64,000 nt of DNA from Clostridium thermarum (GCF_006351925.1 NZ_CP040924.1:304501-368500), one strand, 5' to 3'; positions 1 to 8,313 are shown, numbered from the stretch's first letter. A program made the numbers and translations. Notes: generated from the letters alone by a model not told the origin.

Positions 1-652
1 ATTCTTGTTCCTGCCTATAAAGAGGAGTAGCATCTACATATTTCCTAGTCATGATATATGCTATTATAGAAGGGGATGCTATACTTCCCTTAATGACAGG
101 CTTAGGGGTTGGCGCCGAAATCATTGGGACAGTTATATCTTCCTTTTCACATTTCCGACAGGAATAAATCATGCTGTGGATTTCTTTTACGATAATTTGT
201 GCCGGGATGACCTCCAGCTCTCTGCGGATTTCGGAACGCACCTCATGGAGTTGACCGCCACATTGAGAACAAACCTGTTCTTCAGCTGAGAGCTTATATT
301 CAACTATTTGCTTAGGAAGATCTGAAAGATCTTTTTCACGTTTTCCTTTAAGCTTTTTAGCCTTGGATGAAGATTGTTGTTGCTTTGCACAATCATCTAA
401 ATTAGGCTCAGCAGTAAAAGGCTGTCGCTCACTTTCAGCCTCGTTAAATATTGGCATGTTAATCTGACCATCTATATTCTTTTCACTGGATTTACCAAAT
501 AGTCTCTGCTTGTTGAGCTTGTATTGCTCTTCATACCATTTTAGTCTAAGCTCAGCCTGCTCCTTTTCAATGCTGAGTTTTATGAAGGCATCCTCTAGCT
601 CTTTACGACTGTAATTCTCTAAGTTAAATGATTTTACTTCTGTTTTACTCAT
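1..652 (-). CDS. tnpC: IS66 family transposase TnpC, N-terminal part
   Basis: Partial gene starting at ATG 650-652 and open to the window edge (about 217 residues). It encodes the DDE transposase of the IS66 element. The N-terminal region has a coiled-coil-like Glu/Lys-rich stretch (about residues 17-45) and the family hallmark 'YKLNKQRLFGKSSEK' near residues 44-58. A four-cysteine zinc-finger-like region follows (CSQCGG and, about 35 residues later, CRKC), then 'SIIAYIMTRKYVDATPLYRQ' just before the edge. The catalytic DDE domain lies outside. The start has only a weak ribosome site and is separated from tnpB by about 140 nt, which is usual for this family. Confidence 0.9.
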   Translation of the reverse strand, partial: MSKTEVKSFNLENYSRKELEDAFIKLSIEKEQAELRLKWYEEQYKLNKQRLFGKSSEKNIDGQINMPIFNEAESERQPFTAEPNLDDCAKQQQSSSKAKKLKGKREKDLSDLPKQIVEYKLSAEEQVCSQCGGQLHEVRSEIRRELEVIPAQIIVKEIHSMIYSCRKCEKEDITVPMISAPTPKPVIKGSIASPSIIAYIMTRKYVDATPLYRQEQE

Positions 653-792
653 ACTTATATTATACACTTTTCATACAAAATTATCAAGAAAAAAAGTCGT
701 AAAAAGCTAGTGTTTTCAACGGTTTTAGAAGTTTTAAAGAGTTGGAAATTATCCACTTTTTGATTGAATTTTTTAGGGTTATCCACAAAAAA

Positions 793-1149
793 TCAAATGA
801 TTTTTCTCTGCATAATATCACGATGTACTCCCTTTTGGTTAATATCCAGTCCATCTAAAAGCCAGCGGAGCTCCCGCTCCGTTACATGTATAACTTTGTC
901 TTTAGAATTATTAGGCCACTTAAAGCGACCTTTTTCCAAACGGCGATAGTAAAGCCAGAATCCATTCCGCTCCCAATAGAGCAACTTGAGTTTGTCGCGT
1001 TTAGCGTTGCAGAATACAAAAAGTGCATCAGAGAATGGATCTAACTTAAAATTCATCTGAACGATGATGGCGAGACCGTCAATAGATTTTCTCATATCAG
1101 TACTTCCAGCAGCCAAAAATACATTAGAAGTCTGCTTTAGGTTTAACAT
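793..1149 (-). CDS. tnpB: IS66 family accessory protein TnpB (Orf2)
   Basis: 118-residue accessory protein of the IS66 element, required with TnpA and TnpC for transposition in studied members. Family features: an N-terminal 'STDMRKSIDGLA' motif (residues 16-27), 'DALFVFCNAKRDKLKLLYWE' in the middle, and 'NGFWLYYRRLEKGRF' following. Length is normal for the family. The start codon overlaps the end of tnpA by 7 nt, indicating translational coupling. Confidence 0.93.
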   Translation of the reverse strand: MLNLKQTSNVFLAAGSTDMRKSIDGLAIIVQMNFKLDPFSDALFVFCNAKRDKLKLLYWERNGFWLYYRRLEKGRFKWPNNSKDKVIHVTERELRWLLDGLDINQKGVHRDIMQRKII

Positions 1150-1451
1150 AAAGTTAATAGGGATTGGACAACATCTGCAAAGAGTTCTTTATCGAAGTCT
1201 TGCGAAACTGAAATTTCAGCCTTACCGACTTTTACAGTAATAGATGTTGTTGTTATAGATAAATTTGTTTTTACTGAAACCCACTGCTGTCTTGGTTCTT
1301 CTTTAAACTCTGCTTTGTTGAATTTGTTAATCCAATAGCGTAATTTGTGTATACTCAATTGTTTTTGCTGACACCATACCGGCCCGGTAAGGCCGCTAGA
1401 TCTATAATCAGCAATGAGCTGCTGCCAATCTTCCATATTTAATTTTGTCAA
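1143..1451 (-). CDS. tnpA: IS66 family accessory protein TnpA (Orf1)
   Basis: About 102-residue first protein of the IS66 element. The N-terminal half looks like a helix-turn-helix of the transposase accessory type: 'MEDWQQLIADYRSSGLTG' then 'WCQQKQLSIHKLRYWI'. I chose the TTG at 1449-1451 because GGAGGTG lies about 7 nt upstream. An upstream in-frame GTG (1458-1460) falls inside that ribosome site, and an in-frame ATG at 1436 is further downstream. The gene overlaps tnpB by 7 nt. Confidence 0.85.
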   Translation of the reverse strand: MTKLNMEDWQQLIADYRSSGLTGPVWCQQKQLSIHKLRYWINKFNKAEFKEEPRQQWVSVKTNLSITTTSITVKVGKAEISVSQDFDKELFADVVQSLLTLC

Positions 1452-1535
1452 TAAAAACACCTCCGGAATTTTATTCTAGAGGTATTATCTCACAAGATTT
1501 ATATTCATAAAATGTGTGGACAGTTTGACGCTTAC

Positions 1536-2051
1536 ACACAACGAAAGCTAGGAGTATCTACTTTATTAAAAAGTGATTTTCCTAGCTTTCTCTTATATGC
1601 GTCGGTGCATTATCTTGCAAGTTTTGGCAACACTCCTTTCAATTTTTGCGCAACTTAACCCTTGTATGTGAACCCATTATAATTGCGTAAGTTAGATGAA
1701 TTTCCTCCTTTCATGTATTGAAAACACTTGATAAACCAAGGCTTGCGCCTAATATTTGGCAAATTATAAATGTTTTGGCGGAATCACCTCTTTCTTATAT
1801 TTTCAATTTTTCTTTATAAGTATTTGATGTATTTGGTGATTTAATAATACAATATTCAGAAAATTAAGTCAAGCCTATTTTAAAATTTTCTGACTTTATT
1901 ATCACTTTTTCTTGTGTAAATCTAATAGGAATGGGATAATATCTAGTAGATAGTATAAGGGAAGTGCTAAGCACTTTTATTAATCCATTGTCAACTGTCA
2001 ACTTTAAATAATAGCTTAAAGTATGATTAGATAAGTAAAGGAGCTGATATT
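1536..2051. other. Intergenic region between IS66 element and pyk
   Basis: 516 nt without a convincing gene. It holds an 11-bp inverted repeat (GAAAGCTAGGA at 1543-1553 and its complement at 1580-1590) abutting the IS target site. Further on are three ribosome-binding-site-like motifs when read on the minus strand (1622-1640, 1698-1712 and 1772-1794); the outer two also share a 'gccaaaac' tail. No open frame of useful length follows them. The pyk promoter lies at the right end. Confidence 0.5.
1912..1940 (+). promoter_or_regulatory. Probable sigma-A promoter of pyk
   Basis: TTGTGT at 1912-1917 and GATAAT at 1935-1940 are separated by 17 nt, a good vegetative spacing. The predicted transcript has a leader of about 105 nt before the pyk start, with a short palindrome (aagtgctaagcactt) in the middle. 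Confidence 0.5.
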
Positions 2052-3797
2052 ATGAGAATGACAAAAATTATCTGTACTCTTGGTCCTGCTGTAGATGATG
2101 AACATTTACTGGAGCAATTAATCGAGGGAGGTATGGATGTTGCAAGATTAAACTTTTCTCATGGAACTCACGCAGATCAACAAGTGAGGGTAGATAGGCT
2201 TAAAAAGGTTAGAGAAAAGCTTGGAAAACCCGTACCGCTTCTCTTAGATACTAAGGGACCTGAAATAAGAATGGGTAAATTTGAAAATAATGAAGTTTAT
2301 CTCAAAGAGGGAAACAGCTTTGTCCTTGTAAATGAGAATATCCTAGGAAACGAGGAAAGGGCTACAATATCTCATAAGGAGCTTTACAAAGATGTAAAAG
2401 TAGGTACCAGAATCCTGATCAATGATGGTCTGGTAGCCCTTGAGGTTGTTAAGGTTGAAGGTAAGGACATCCACTGCCGTGTACTAAACGGCGGAGTAAT
2501 AAGCAATAACAAGGGGGTAAATATTCCGGAGACAGATACCCATCTTCCTGCATTGACAGAGCAGGATATCAAAGATATTGAGTTTGCTGTAAAAAATGAT
2601 TTTGACTTTATCGCCTGCTCTTTTGTCAGAAAGGCCAGCAATGTCAACGAAGTGAGAAAGGTATTGAAGAAGCTTGGCGGAGAAGGTATAAAGATCATTG
2701 CAAAGATAGAAAACCGTGAAGGTGTAGACAACTTTGATGAAATACTGAAAGTTTCTGACGGAATAATGGTGGCAAGAGGAGATCTAGGAGTAGAAATACC
2801 TGCAGAAGAGGTTCCTGTTGTTCAGAAGATGATAATTGAAAAGTGCTATAGAAATGGAAAGCCAGTTATAACAGCAACTCAGATGCTGGAATCCATGATT
2901 AAAAACCCAAGACCTACAAGAGCTGAATCCAGTGACGTTGCCAATGCAGTTTTTGATGGTACTAGTGCTGTCATGCTCTCCGGAGAAAGCGCTGCAGGAA
3001 AATACCCTATAGAGAGTGTAAAAACTATGGCCAGAATATGCATGAAGGCAGAAGAATCCATAGATTACGGAAAGAGACTAGCTTCCATGCAATTTGATAT
3101 GATGGATAACATAACTAATGCTATAAGTTATGCTACATGCACTACAGCGCTCCACTTAAAGTCGGCTGCTATTATATCTGTAACACACTCGGGAGAAACT
3201 GCAAGGATGATATCCAGATTCAGACCATCCTGCCCCATAATTGCTCCAACAGATTCTCAAAGAGTTCAAAGACAGCTTCACCTATCCTGGGGTGTAGTAC
3301 CATGCCTTGTGGAGTCACTGTCCACAATTGAAGAAATGTTTGAGGCAGGAGTACAAAAGGCTTTAGAGGTTAACTTGGTTAAAAATGGTGATATAGTTGT
3401 TATTACTGCAGGAGTTCCCGGTGGAGTTAGCGGTACAACCAACCTTTTAAAGGTGCATACCGTAGGTAATATACTTGTAAAAGGAACCGGTGTGGTGAAG
3501 GGTAAAGTTACCGGCAAGGTCTGCGTGGTAAGATCCGTTGAGGAACTTGAAAAGTGCTTTAATAAGGGGGACATAGTAGTAGTAAACAATACAACTAATG
3601 ATATGGTACCTTATCTAAGAAACGCTTCAGGAATAATTGTAGAGGACCCAGCTGTAGACAGCCATGCAGTAACAGTAGGCCTGGCCTTAGACATTCCTGT
3701 ACTCACCGGAGCAAAAAATGCCCTAAGCATATTGAAGAACGGCTCTGTGATAACCTGCGACACAAATAATGGCTTAGTGCTAAGCGGAACAGTATAG
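2052..3797 (+). CDS. pyk: Pyruvate kinase with C-terminal PEP-utiliser domain
   Basis: Cytoplasmic glycolytic enzyme converting phosphoenolpyruvate and ADP to pyruvate and ATP. The 581 residues match the long Bacillus/Clostridia form. Residues 1-340 are the TIM barrel with inserted B domain ('STKGPEIR'-type region seen as 'LLDTKGPEIRMG'), with the active-site signature 'IIAKIENREGV' near 220 and 'MVARGDLGVEIPAEEVP' near 245. The C domain follows to about 470. The last 100 residues are a PEP-utiliser-like module with 'VDSHAVTVGLALDIPVLTG', resembling the swivelling His domain. Ribosome site AAAGGAG lies 9 nt before the ATG. The gene is monocistronic with its own promoter and terminator. Confidence 0.97.
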   Translation: MRMTKIICTLGPAVDDEHLLEQLIEGGMDVARLNFSHGTHADQQVRVDRLKKVREKLGKPVPLLLDTKGPEIRMGKFENNEVYLKEGNSFVLVNENILGNEERATISHKELYKDVKVGTRILINDGLVALEVVKVEGKDIHCRVLNGGVISNNKGVNIPETDTHLPALTEQDIKDIEFAVKNDFDFIACSFVRKASNVNEVRKVLKKLGGEGIKIIAKIENREGVDNFDEILKVSDGIMVARGDLGVEIPAEEVPVVQKMIIEKCYRNGKPVITATQMLESMIKNPRPTRAESSDVANAVFDGTSAVMLSGESAAGKYPIESVKTMARICMKAEESIDYGKRLASMQFDMMDNITNAISYATCTTALHLKSAAIISVTHSGETARMISRFRPSCPIIAPTDSQRVQRQLHLSWGVVPCLVESLSTIEEMFEAGVQKALEVNLVKNGDIVVITAGVPGGVSGTTNLLKVHTVGNILVKGTGVVKGKVTGKVCVVRSVEELEKCFNKGDIVVVNNTTNDMVPYLRNASGIIVEDPAVDSHAVTVGLALDIPVLTGAKNALSILKNGSVITCDTNNGLVLSGTV

Positions 3798-3800
3798 AAA

Positions 3801-3828
3801 AAAACCAGCGGAAACGCTGGTTTTTTTT
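3801..3828 (+). terminator. Rho-independent terminator of pyk
   Basis: Ten-base stem AAAACCAGCG / CGCTGGTTTT with a GAAA tetraloop followed by eight T residues, directly after the pyk stop codon. Confidence 0.92.
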
Positions 3829-3925
3829 AATTAAGAATTAAGATTTAAGAATTAAGAATGGAGGACGAAATTCAGCGGACCTGAATTTCTACTAATATTT
3901 ATAATTTTTAATTTTTAATTCTTAA
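3829..3925. repeat. Intergenic palindromic repeat (aattaagaatt / aattcagcgg type)
   Basis: Outer arms rich in 'aattaagaatt' (3830-3860) face 'ttaattcttaatt' (3910-3926), enclosing an 'aattcagcgg...ctgaattt' palindrome. The same inner palindrome recurs near 5426-5443 and, inverted, near 62952-62972. It looks like a small non-coding mobile or palindromic element. Its right arm overlaps the 3' end of the next gene. Confidence 0.55.
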
Positions 3926-4639
3926 TTGACAAAAGTTGTAACCGCTCATGGCCAGGAGCACCTGAGAGGGCAGGTAAAAAAACCAGATTAAGAAGGTTGA
4001 TATGTTGTATATGTAAGTGAGAAATATGGACTGTGGTTTTAGCAATTGAATAACATTTGAGAGCCCAACATTAATATCACATAGCAAAAATAAAACCATG
4101 CCTATAGCAATCATGTATCTATTGGGACTGGGAAACTGCTTTGCCTGACAGAGCTTTATGGCTCTTATAACGCTTGTCATTAGACAAATGGCATATGCGG
4201 TGGCAACCCAAAATAGAGTTTCCAGGTTTTTAATGAAAAAGCCGAGTAATATGTACAATATGGCCAAAACCTCAAAAATCATCAGAAATCGTACAACAGT
4301 GGGATAGGCTTTGTGGGAATTATATCTTATGCAGTATATGATTTGAGTTACACAAAAAACAGCTACTCCAATGGTGAATTTATCTAGAACCAAGAGGCAT
4401 AAGTCTGCCAAAGTTGTCATAAATAAACCTGTTTGCAGCAAACGGATATCTATTGGACTTATAGCATGGTCCATTGCCATAAGTGATAATAAGAAACAGA
4501 GCAATATGGATATGTATTTTAGATTATAGGTAGTATAAAAGGTGTTCATCCTGTTATAGTCAAGATAAAGAAAGGTCATATATAGTGTTGCCAAAAGAAT
4601 TAATACGGCATAAATTATAAATTTTTTAATCACTGTCAT
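3908..4639 (-). CDS. YhhN/TMEM86-family integral membrane protein
   Basis: 243-residue polytopic membrane protein with about eight hydrophobic segments. Two conserved family-like patterns are visible: 'LADLCLLVLDKFTIGVAVF...QIIYCIRY' (residues 75-105), resembling the G/ADxxL...F..G...F...H..Y motif, and 'IGMVLFLLCDINVGLSN' (about 178-194), resembling the G..LF..SD motif. Animal members are lysoplasmalogenases; bacterial roles are mostly undefined, so substrate is not inferred. The second motif carries C-D rather than S-D. Its last codons lie inside a dispersed repeat. The start is the first ATG after a weak site. Confidence 0.55.
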   Translation of the reverse strand: MTVIKKFIIYAVLILLATLYMTFLYLDYNRMNTFYTTYNLKYISILLCFLLSLMAMDHAISPIDIRLLQTGLFMTTLADLCLLVLDKFTIGVAVFCVTQIIYCIRYNSHKAYPTVVRFLMIFEVLAILYILLGFFIKNLETLFWVATAYAICLMTSVIRAIKLCQAKQFPSPNRYMIAIGMVLFLLCDINVGLSNVIQLLKPQSIFLTYIYNISTFLIWFFYLPSQVLLAMSGYNFCQLRIKN

Positions 4640-4664
4640 ATAATATCACCACACAAATAAAAAT

Positions 4665-4688
4665 GTCATACCCCTATTAGGATATGAC
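4665..4688 (-). terminator. Probable terminator (minus strand) after the DUF1540 gene
   Basis: Imperfect inverted repeat GTCATA...TATGAC with an inner CCT/AGG pairing. On the minus strand it is followed by ATTTTTATTT, so it would end transcription coming from the DUF1540 gene before the YhhN-type gene. Confidence 0.5.
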
Positions 4689-4719
4689 AAGACATTGTTT
4701 TATATGTAGTTTTTATATA

Positions 4720-4745
4720 GAAGGCACCTTCACGGCGCCTTTTAT
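4720..4745. terminator. Hairpin downstream of the DUF1540 gene
   Basis: AAGGCACC and GGCGCCTT arms (one G-T type mismatch) around a short loop. The T-rich tail is on the plus strand, but the position, 10 nt after the DUF1540 stop, suggests a terminator or processing hairpin for that minus-strand gene. Confidence 0.4.
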
Positions 4746-4756
4746 ATGTTTTTGTA

Positions 4757-4951
4757 CTAAGCTCTTTCAAAGCTTCCGCAGTCAGTACATTGCATTGTAT
4801 CAGCTCTGTTTTCATGTTTAACTATTTTAATTTGCTGTAATGTGCAGTAATCAACATTTCCTGCATGGAATTTACATTCATTAACTACGCAGCCGATACT
4901 GTCATTATGACCATTATGCATTGAATTTTTTCTGTGTGCAGTATTATCCAT
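4757..4951 (-). CDS. DUF1540 cysteine-rich small protein
   Basis: 64-residue protein with the DUF1540 cysteine pattern: 'GCVVNECKFHAGNVDYCTLQ' at about residues 20-39 and 'CTDCGSF' near the C terminus. Five cysteines and several histidines suggest metal binding, but no function is established. I chose the ATG at 4949-4951 because AAGGAGTGATATC precedes it. An upstream in-frame ATG gives a 20-residue extension with no ribosome site and no family match. Confidence 0.8.
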   Translation of the reverse strand: MDNTAHRKNSMHNGHNDSIGCVVNECKFHAGNVDYCTLQQIKIVKHENRADTMQCTDCGSFERA

Positions 4952-5078
4952 GATATCACTCCTTAAGTTTTTTACATATCTATTATCTGCATCTATAGCA
5001 CTTTTATTCATGGTAACATTGTGCCTCGTTACCTATAGACTAAAGCTTTTGAAATTTTATTTTTCAAGGTAATCTATG

Positions 5079-5107
5079 GTAACATTTATACCCCTGGTGA
5101 GTATAAT
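5079..5107 (+). promoter_or_regulatory. Probable promoter of the glutaredoxin gene
   Basis: Perfect TATAAT at 5102-5107; the -35 region near 5079-5084 (gtaaca) is weak. A weak -35 overlapped by a palindrome suits a regulated promoter. Confidence 0.45.
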
Positions 5108-5135
5108 AAAACTAGAAGATACCATTAAGGGGTAT
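5088..5135 (+). promoter_or_regulatory. Tandem ATACC/GGTAT-type palindromes, candidate CsoR/CstR-family operator
   Basis: Two imperfect 17-nt palindromes flank and overlap the -10 box: ATACCCCTGGTGAGTAT (5088-5104) and ATACCATTAAGGGGTAT (5119-5135). Operators of the CsoR/CstR family (copper or persulfide sensors) have ATACCCC...GGGGTAT arms of this kind. No regulator of that family is encoded in the window, so the assignment is inference from motif shape and the thiol-redox gene downstream. Confidence 0.35.
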
Positions 5136-5153
5136 ATTTATAGGAGGTAAAAA

Positions 5154-5396
5154 ATGAGTGTTACTGTTTATACAAGTTCATCTTGTCCGTGGTGCTTAAG
5201 AGCTAAGAGATATCTTGATTCGAAAAAAATAGAATACAGAGAGGTGAATGTATCAAGAGATAGAATGGGCGCCTTTGAAATGGTACTAAAGTCCGGTCAA
5301 CGGTCAGTACCGGTTATAGATATAGATGGAAACATCATAGTAGGATTTGACAGAAAGGCTATAGATAGTTTACTATCTGGAAATCAAAGCAGTTAA
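5154..5396 (+). CDS. Glutaredoxin-like protein (CPWC)
   Basis: 80-residue thioredoxin-fold redox protein. The dithiol active site is 'SSCPWCLRAK' at residues 9-18, and the cis-proline loop is 'RSVPVIDIDGNIIVGFD' around 51-67, the usual glutaredoxin/NrdH layout. It is expected to reduce disulfides or act in a thiol or persulfide stress response; the partner is unknown. A strong ribosome site (GGAGG) lies 8 nt before the ATG. It stands alone between a palindrome-rich promoter and a terminator. The motif CPWC (not CPYC) is common in short clostridial members. Confidence 0.85.
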   Translation: MSVTVYTSSSCPWCLRAKRYLDSKKIEYREVNVSRDRMGAFEMVLKSGQRSVPVIDIDGNIIVGFDRKAIDSLLSGNQSS

Positions 5397-5399
5397 AGT

Positions 5400-5462
5400 A
5401 ATGGTCAATTGACAATGAAGGATTAAATTCAGCGGAGCTGAATTTCTACAAAATTATATTTT
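5400..5462. repeat. Short dispersed palindromic repeat
   Basis: Contains 'caattgacaatg' and the perfect palindrome 'aaattcagcggagctgaattt' core (about 5424-5443), a copy of the unit seen after pyk and near 62950. Non-coding. Confidence 0.5.
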
Positions 5463-5488
5463 AAAAACTGCGTTGAGACGCAGTTTTT
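5463..5488. terminator. Bidirectional terminator between glutaredoxin and GerMN genes
   Basis: Stem AAAAACTGCGT / ACGCAGTTTTT with loop TGAG. A- and T-runs on both sides allow it to serve both convergent genes. Nearly the same 'actgcgt' terminator recurs at 15924, 46335 and 60284. Confidence 0.88.
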
Positions 5489-5548
5489 AATTTTTGAGTT
5501 AGTTTTATTTTTACTTAACAGTTTTCTATTATTATACGAAGTGCCCTT

Positions 5549-6673
5549 TTAATCCAATTCAAGCTCTACATTAAAAGCTTCGCCTTTTTCCATTATAATA
5601 TGGCCGGAGCTGTATGGTTTGCCGTCTAAGGTTATGTACACTTTTTTAATACCGTAATATTTTCCCAAGGTGTTGGCTATGCCTTGAAGGACCATGCCTT
5701 CATAGCCGGAACCCAAATTCATTTCTGTTACAAAGTTATCTGTAAAGTCCACATAGACCATACCGTCATTGTTCAGATAGAGACTGTTGATTTTTACGTT
5801 TGGTGCCATTAATCTAATCAGTTCGTTACTTGGAGGATCTTTAAACTGCTTTTCCAAAACTATCTTAGTTATGTCGTTGGTGTTGAAGGTTACCTCCTGT
5901 TGAATAACGGATAACTTATCAGATACAGTGTTGGGATAATAAAAATTAATTTTTTGAGTCAAAGGCTTATTGGTTTCTATTTCTTTCAGCGAAGAAATTA
6001 TTTCTAGGCTGTCGGATCTAAATACGGATTTAACTAACCCCTTATTTAGTACATAATAGTCAATTGTCTTGGAATTTGAGCCCTCAGTGGTGACTTCAAG
6101 AGCTTTATAATTTCCCGAAGGAGTAGAAACATCTACATTTACATTGGTAATGGTACGCTTTCTTCCTTCATCTAAAGTCCAGGAATTACCTTTAACAAGG
6201 GGCTCCTTTAACAATATCTCCTCTCGATTGGGCTGCTTGGAAGTGAGGTCTTCTCTGTAATAACATTCTTCTCTTGAGAAAACTATTTTCAATTCTCCGT
6301 TTACTTTTTCAATAATCCTGACAAGTTCAGTACCGCTATTTTTTATACGTTGCTGAATTTTATTCCCTTTTATATAATCTACGGAAAGAGTATTGGCTGC
6401 AAATTCACTGCCCATTCCTTCGTATGTATATACGATATCAGCTAGAAAGGGATAGTAGTCCTCAATTTTATAAGCAGTGCTAGCTTCATCCGGTTCACTG
6501 TCGCTGCTGTTTGGTATTTCAAAAGGAGTCTCAGATTCTTTGGGGTTAGGAGTTGATGGGTTAATAGTGTCTGTATCTGTTTTTGTCTTATAGCTGTTAG
6601 GAATAAATAGCTGACAACCAGAAGCGGTTAAAGTAAACAAGGTTAATAGGATTCCACAAAAGAGTTTTTTCAT
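5549..6673 (-). CDS. GerMN-domain lipoprotein (spore germination type)
   Basis: 374-residue lipoprotein. The signal peptide ends with the lipobox 'LTASGC' (Cys at residue 20), so it is anchored on the outer face of the membrane. A Ser/Thr/Pro-rich linker (about 28-65) is followed by a beta-rich middle domain with a YTYEGMGSEF start. The C-terminal 110 residues form a GerMN domain ('LYLNNDGMVYVDFTDNF', 'GMVLQGIANTLGKYYGIKKVYITLDGKP'). GerMN proteins act in sporulation and germination or cell-wall processes. Good ribosome site AGGTGGTGATATT. Monocistronic. Confidence 0.85.
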   Translation of the reverse strand: MKKLFCGILLTLFTLTASGCQLFIPNSYKTKTDTDTINPSTPNPKESETPFEIPNSSDSEPDEASTAYKIEDYYPFLADIVYTYEGMGSEFAANTLSVDYIKGNKIQQRIKNSGTELVRIIEKVNGELKIVFSREECYYREDLTSKQPNREEILLKEPLVKGNSWTLDEGRKRTITNVNVDVSTPSGNYKALEVTTEGSNSKTIDYYVLNKGLVKSVFRSDSLEIISSLKEIETNKPLTQKINFYYPNTVSDKLSVIQQEVTFNTNDITKIVLEKQFKDPPSNELIRLMAPNVKINSLYLNNDGMVYVDFTDNFVTEMNLGSGYEGMVLQGIANTLGKYYGIKKVYITLDGKPYSSGHIIMEKGEAFNVELELD

Positions 6674-6831
6674 AATATCACCACCTACATGATTTTTTAT
6701 TGAGCTAGTTTATACTATGCGGTTAATTGATAAATATTCTAGTAGCAGCTTGAAATTGAAAGAAAATATGTATTAACCCTTAACGAAAGAGTATATAATA
6801 AATTCATAATACGAAGAAGAGGTAATAGACA

Positions 6832-8277
6832 ATGGGAAACAAAAGCTTTAAAGAATATAATATAAGTGAAGAAATCTTGAAAGCACTGAACTTGCTTGGA
6901 TATGAAAGACCTACAGAGGTGCAAAGTGAGGTTATAGAGGTTGCTTTACGAAAGAAGGATTTGATTGTAAAGTCCCAGACCGGTAGCGGTAAGACAGCGG
7001 CGTACGGTATTCCAATCTGCGAGAGCTTAGATATAGAGCAGAGAGAGCCTCAGGCCCTAATCCTTACACCAACCAGGGAGCTGGCAGTGCAGGTTAAAGA
7101 AGACATAACCAATATTGGCAGGTTTAAGAGGGTCAGATGTGCGGCAGTATTTGGTAAGCAGCCTATGGCTGTGCAGCTGCGGGAGCTGAAACAGAGGGTC
7201 CATGTAATAGCCGGTACGCCGGGAAGGGTTATGGACCATATAAAGAGAGGCAGCATTGACCTGCAGAAAGTTCAGTATCTGGTTATAGATGAAGCGGATA
7301 AGATGCTTAATATGGGCTTTATTGATCAGGTTGGTGAAATAATAGAAACTCTTCCTGAGAGTAGGGCCACCATGCTGTTTTCAGCTACTATGCCGGAGGA
7401 AATAGAAAGATTGTGTTCCAAGTACATGAAAAAGCCGGTAAGCATACAGATTACCCCAAAGAAACTTGTGTCTGAAAGGGTAGACCAAGATCTCTATGAG
7501 GTAGATAAAGACCATAAATTTGAGCTTCTTAAGAAGATATTATACATTGAAAACCCTGATAGCTGCATTATCTTTTGCAGTACAAAGGAAAATGTGGATA
7601 CCCTCAACGAGAAAATGAGGGCTGAAAAAATCTACACCAGGGCTCTGCACGGGGGTATGGAGCAAAAGGATAGGCTGGAGCTGATGAAGTATTTCAAAAG
7701 GGGAGAGTTTAGGATCCTGGTTGCCACTGATGTAGCTGCCAGAGGTATAGATGTAACAGATTTGGATCTTATAATAAATTATGATGTACCGGTAGAAAAT
7801 GAAAGCTATGTCCACAGGATAGGCAGAACTGCCAGGGCCGGAAAGTCAGGAAAGGCTGTAACCTTTGCTGCACCCTACGAGAAAAAATATCTTAACCAGG
7901 TGGAGGAATACATAGGCTACAGCATACCAAGAAAAGCAGAGCCCTCAGGGGCTGAAGCCGAAAAAGCCAAGGTAGCCTTTATGGAAAAGGAAAAAAGGGC
8001 GCCGGTTATAAAGAAAGACAAGAGTGAAGAGCTCAACAAGGAAGTAACCAAGGTATACATAAACGCTGGTAAAAAGAAAAAGATGAGACCGGGAGATATC
8101 GTTGGAGCAATTACTTCCATAGAAGGAGTAAGCGGGGAAGATATAGGTATAATTGATATATTGGACCATGTATCTTACGTAGATATACTAAACGGCAAGG
8201 GCGACAAGGTGATTAAGACCCTGCAGAAAATAGGAATAAAAGGTAAAGAAGTGAAGGTTCAGAGAGCCAGTAAGTAA
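6832..8277 (+). CDS. dbpA: ATP-dependent RNA helicase DbpA/YxiN
   Basis: 481-residue DEAD-box helicase. Motifs in order: Q-motif region 'GYERPTEVQ', motif I 'SQTGSGKTAAYG', Ia 'PTRELAVQ', II 'VIDEADKML' (DEAD), III 'LFSATMP', IV 'IIFCSTKENV', V 'ATDVAARGIDV', VI 'YVHRIGRTARAG'. The C-terminal 75 residues are a DbpA RNA-binding domain (from 'VYINAGKKKKMRPGDIVGAI'), which in YxiN/DbpA recognises hairpin 92 of 23S rRNA during 50S ribosome assembly. Length matches B. subtilis YxiN closely. Ribosome site AGAGGTAATAGACA before ATG. Monocistronic with its own terminator. Confidence 0.95.
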   Translation: MGNKSFKEYNISEEILKALNLLGYERPTEVQSEVIEVALRKKDLIVKSQTGSGKTAAYGIPICESLDIEQREPQALILTPTRELAVQVKEDITNIGRFKRVRCAAVFGKQPMAVQLRELKQRVHVIAGTPGRVMDHIKRGSIDLQKVQYLVIDEADKMLNMGFIDQVGEIIETLPESRATMLFSATMPEEIERLCSKYMKKPVSIQITPKKLVSERVDQDLYEVDKDHKFELLKKILYIENPDSCIIFCSTKENVDTLNEKMRAEKIYTRALHGGMEQKDRLELMKYFKRGEFRILVATDVAARGIDVTDLDLIINYDVPVENESYVHRIGRTARAGKSGKAVTFAAPYEKKYLNQVEEYIGYSIPRKAEPSGAEAEKAKVAFMEKEKRAPVIKKDKSEELNKEVTKVYINAGKKKKMRPGDIVGAITSIEGVSGEDIGIIDILDHVSYVDILNGKGDKVIKTLQKIGIKGKEVKVQRASK

Positions 8278-8282
8278 AGAAA

Positions 8283-8313
8283 AGACCTCCGGAAGACCAA
8301 TCCGGAGGTTTCA
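8283..8313. terminator. Terminator between dbpA and the TRM11-like gene
   Basis: Stem ACCTCCGGA / TCCGGAGGT with a 7-nt loop. It sits 6 nt after dbpA and 9 nt after the convergent gene, so it probably serves both. Confidence 0.75.

Larger units (their letters stand above)
1..1535 (-). mobile_element. IS66-family insertion sequence, 5' part (cut by window start)
   Basis: Three minus-strand genes in the canonical IS66 order tnpA-tnpB-tnpC are followed outwards by an end beginning GTAAGCGTC on the minus strand (1527-1535), the typical IS66-family terminal sequence. IS66 elements duplicate 8 bp of target, so the outer target copy is probably 1536-1543 (acacaacg). The other end lies outside the window and cannot be checked. 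TnpA and TnpB open frames look intact, so the element may be recent, but the tnpC reading frame is seen only in part. Confidence 0.9.
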
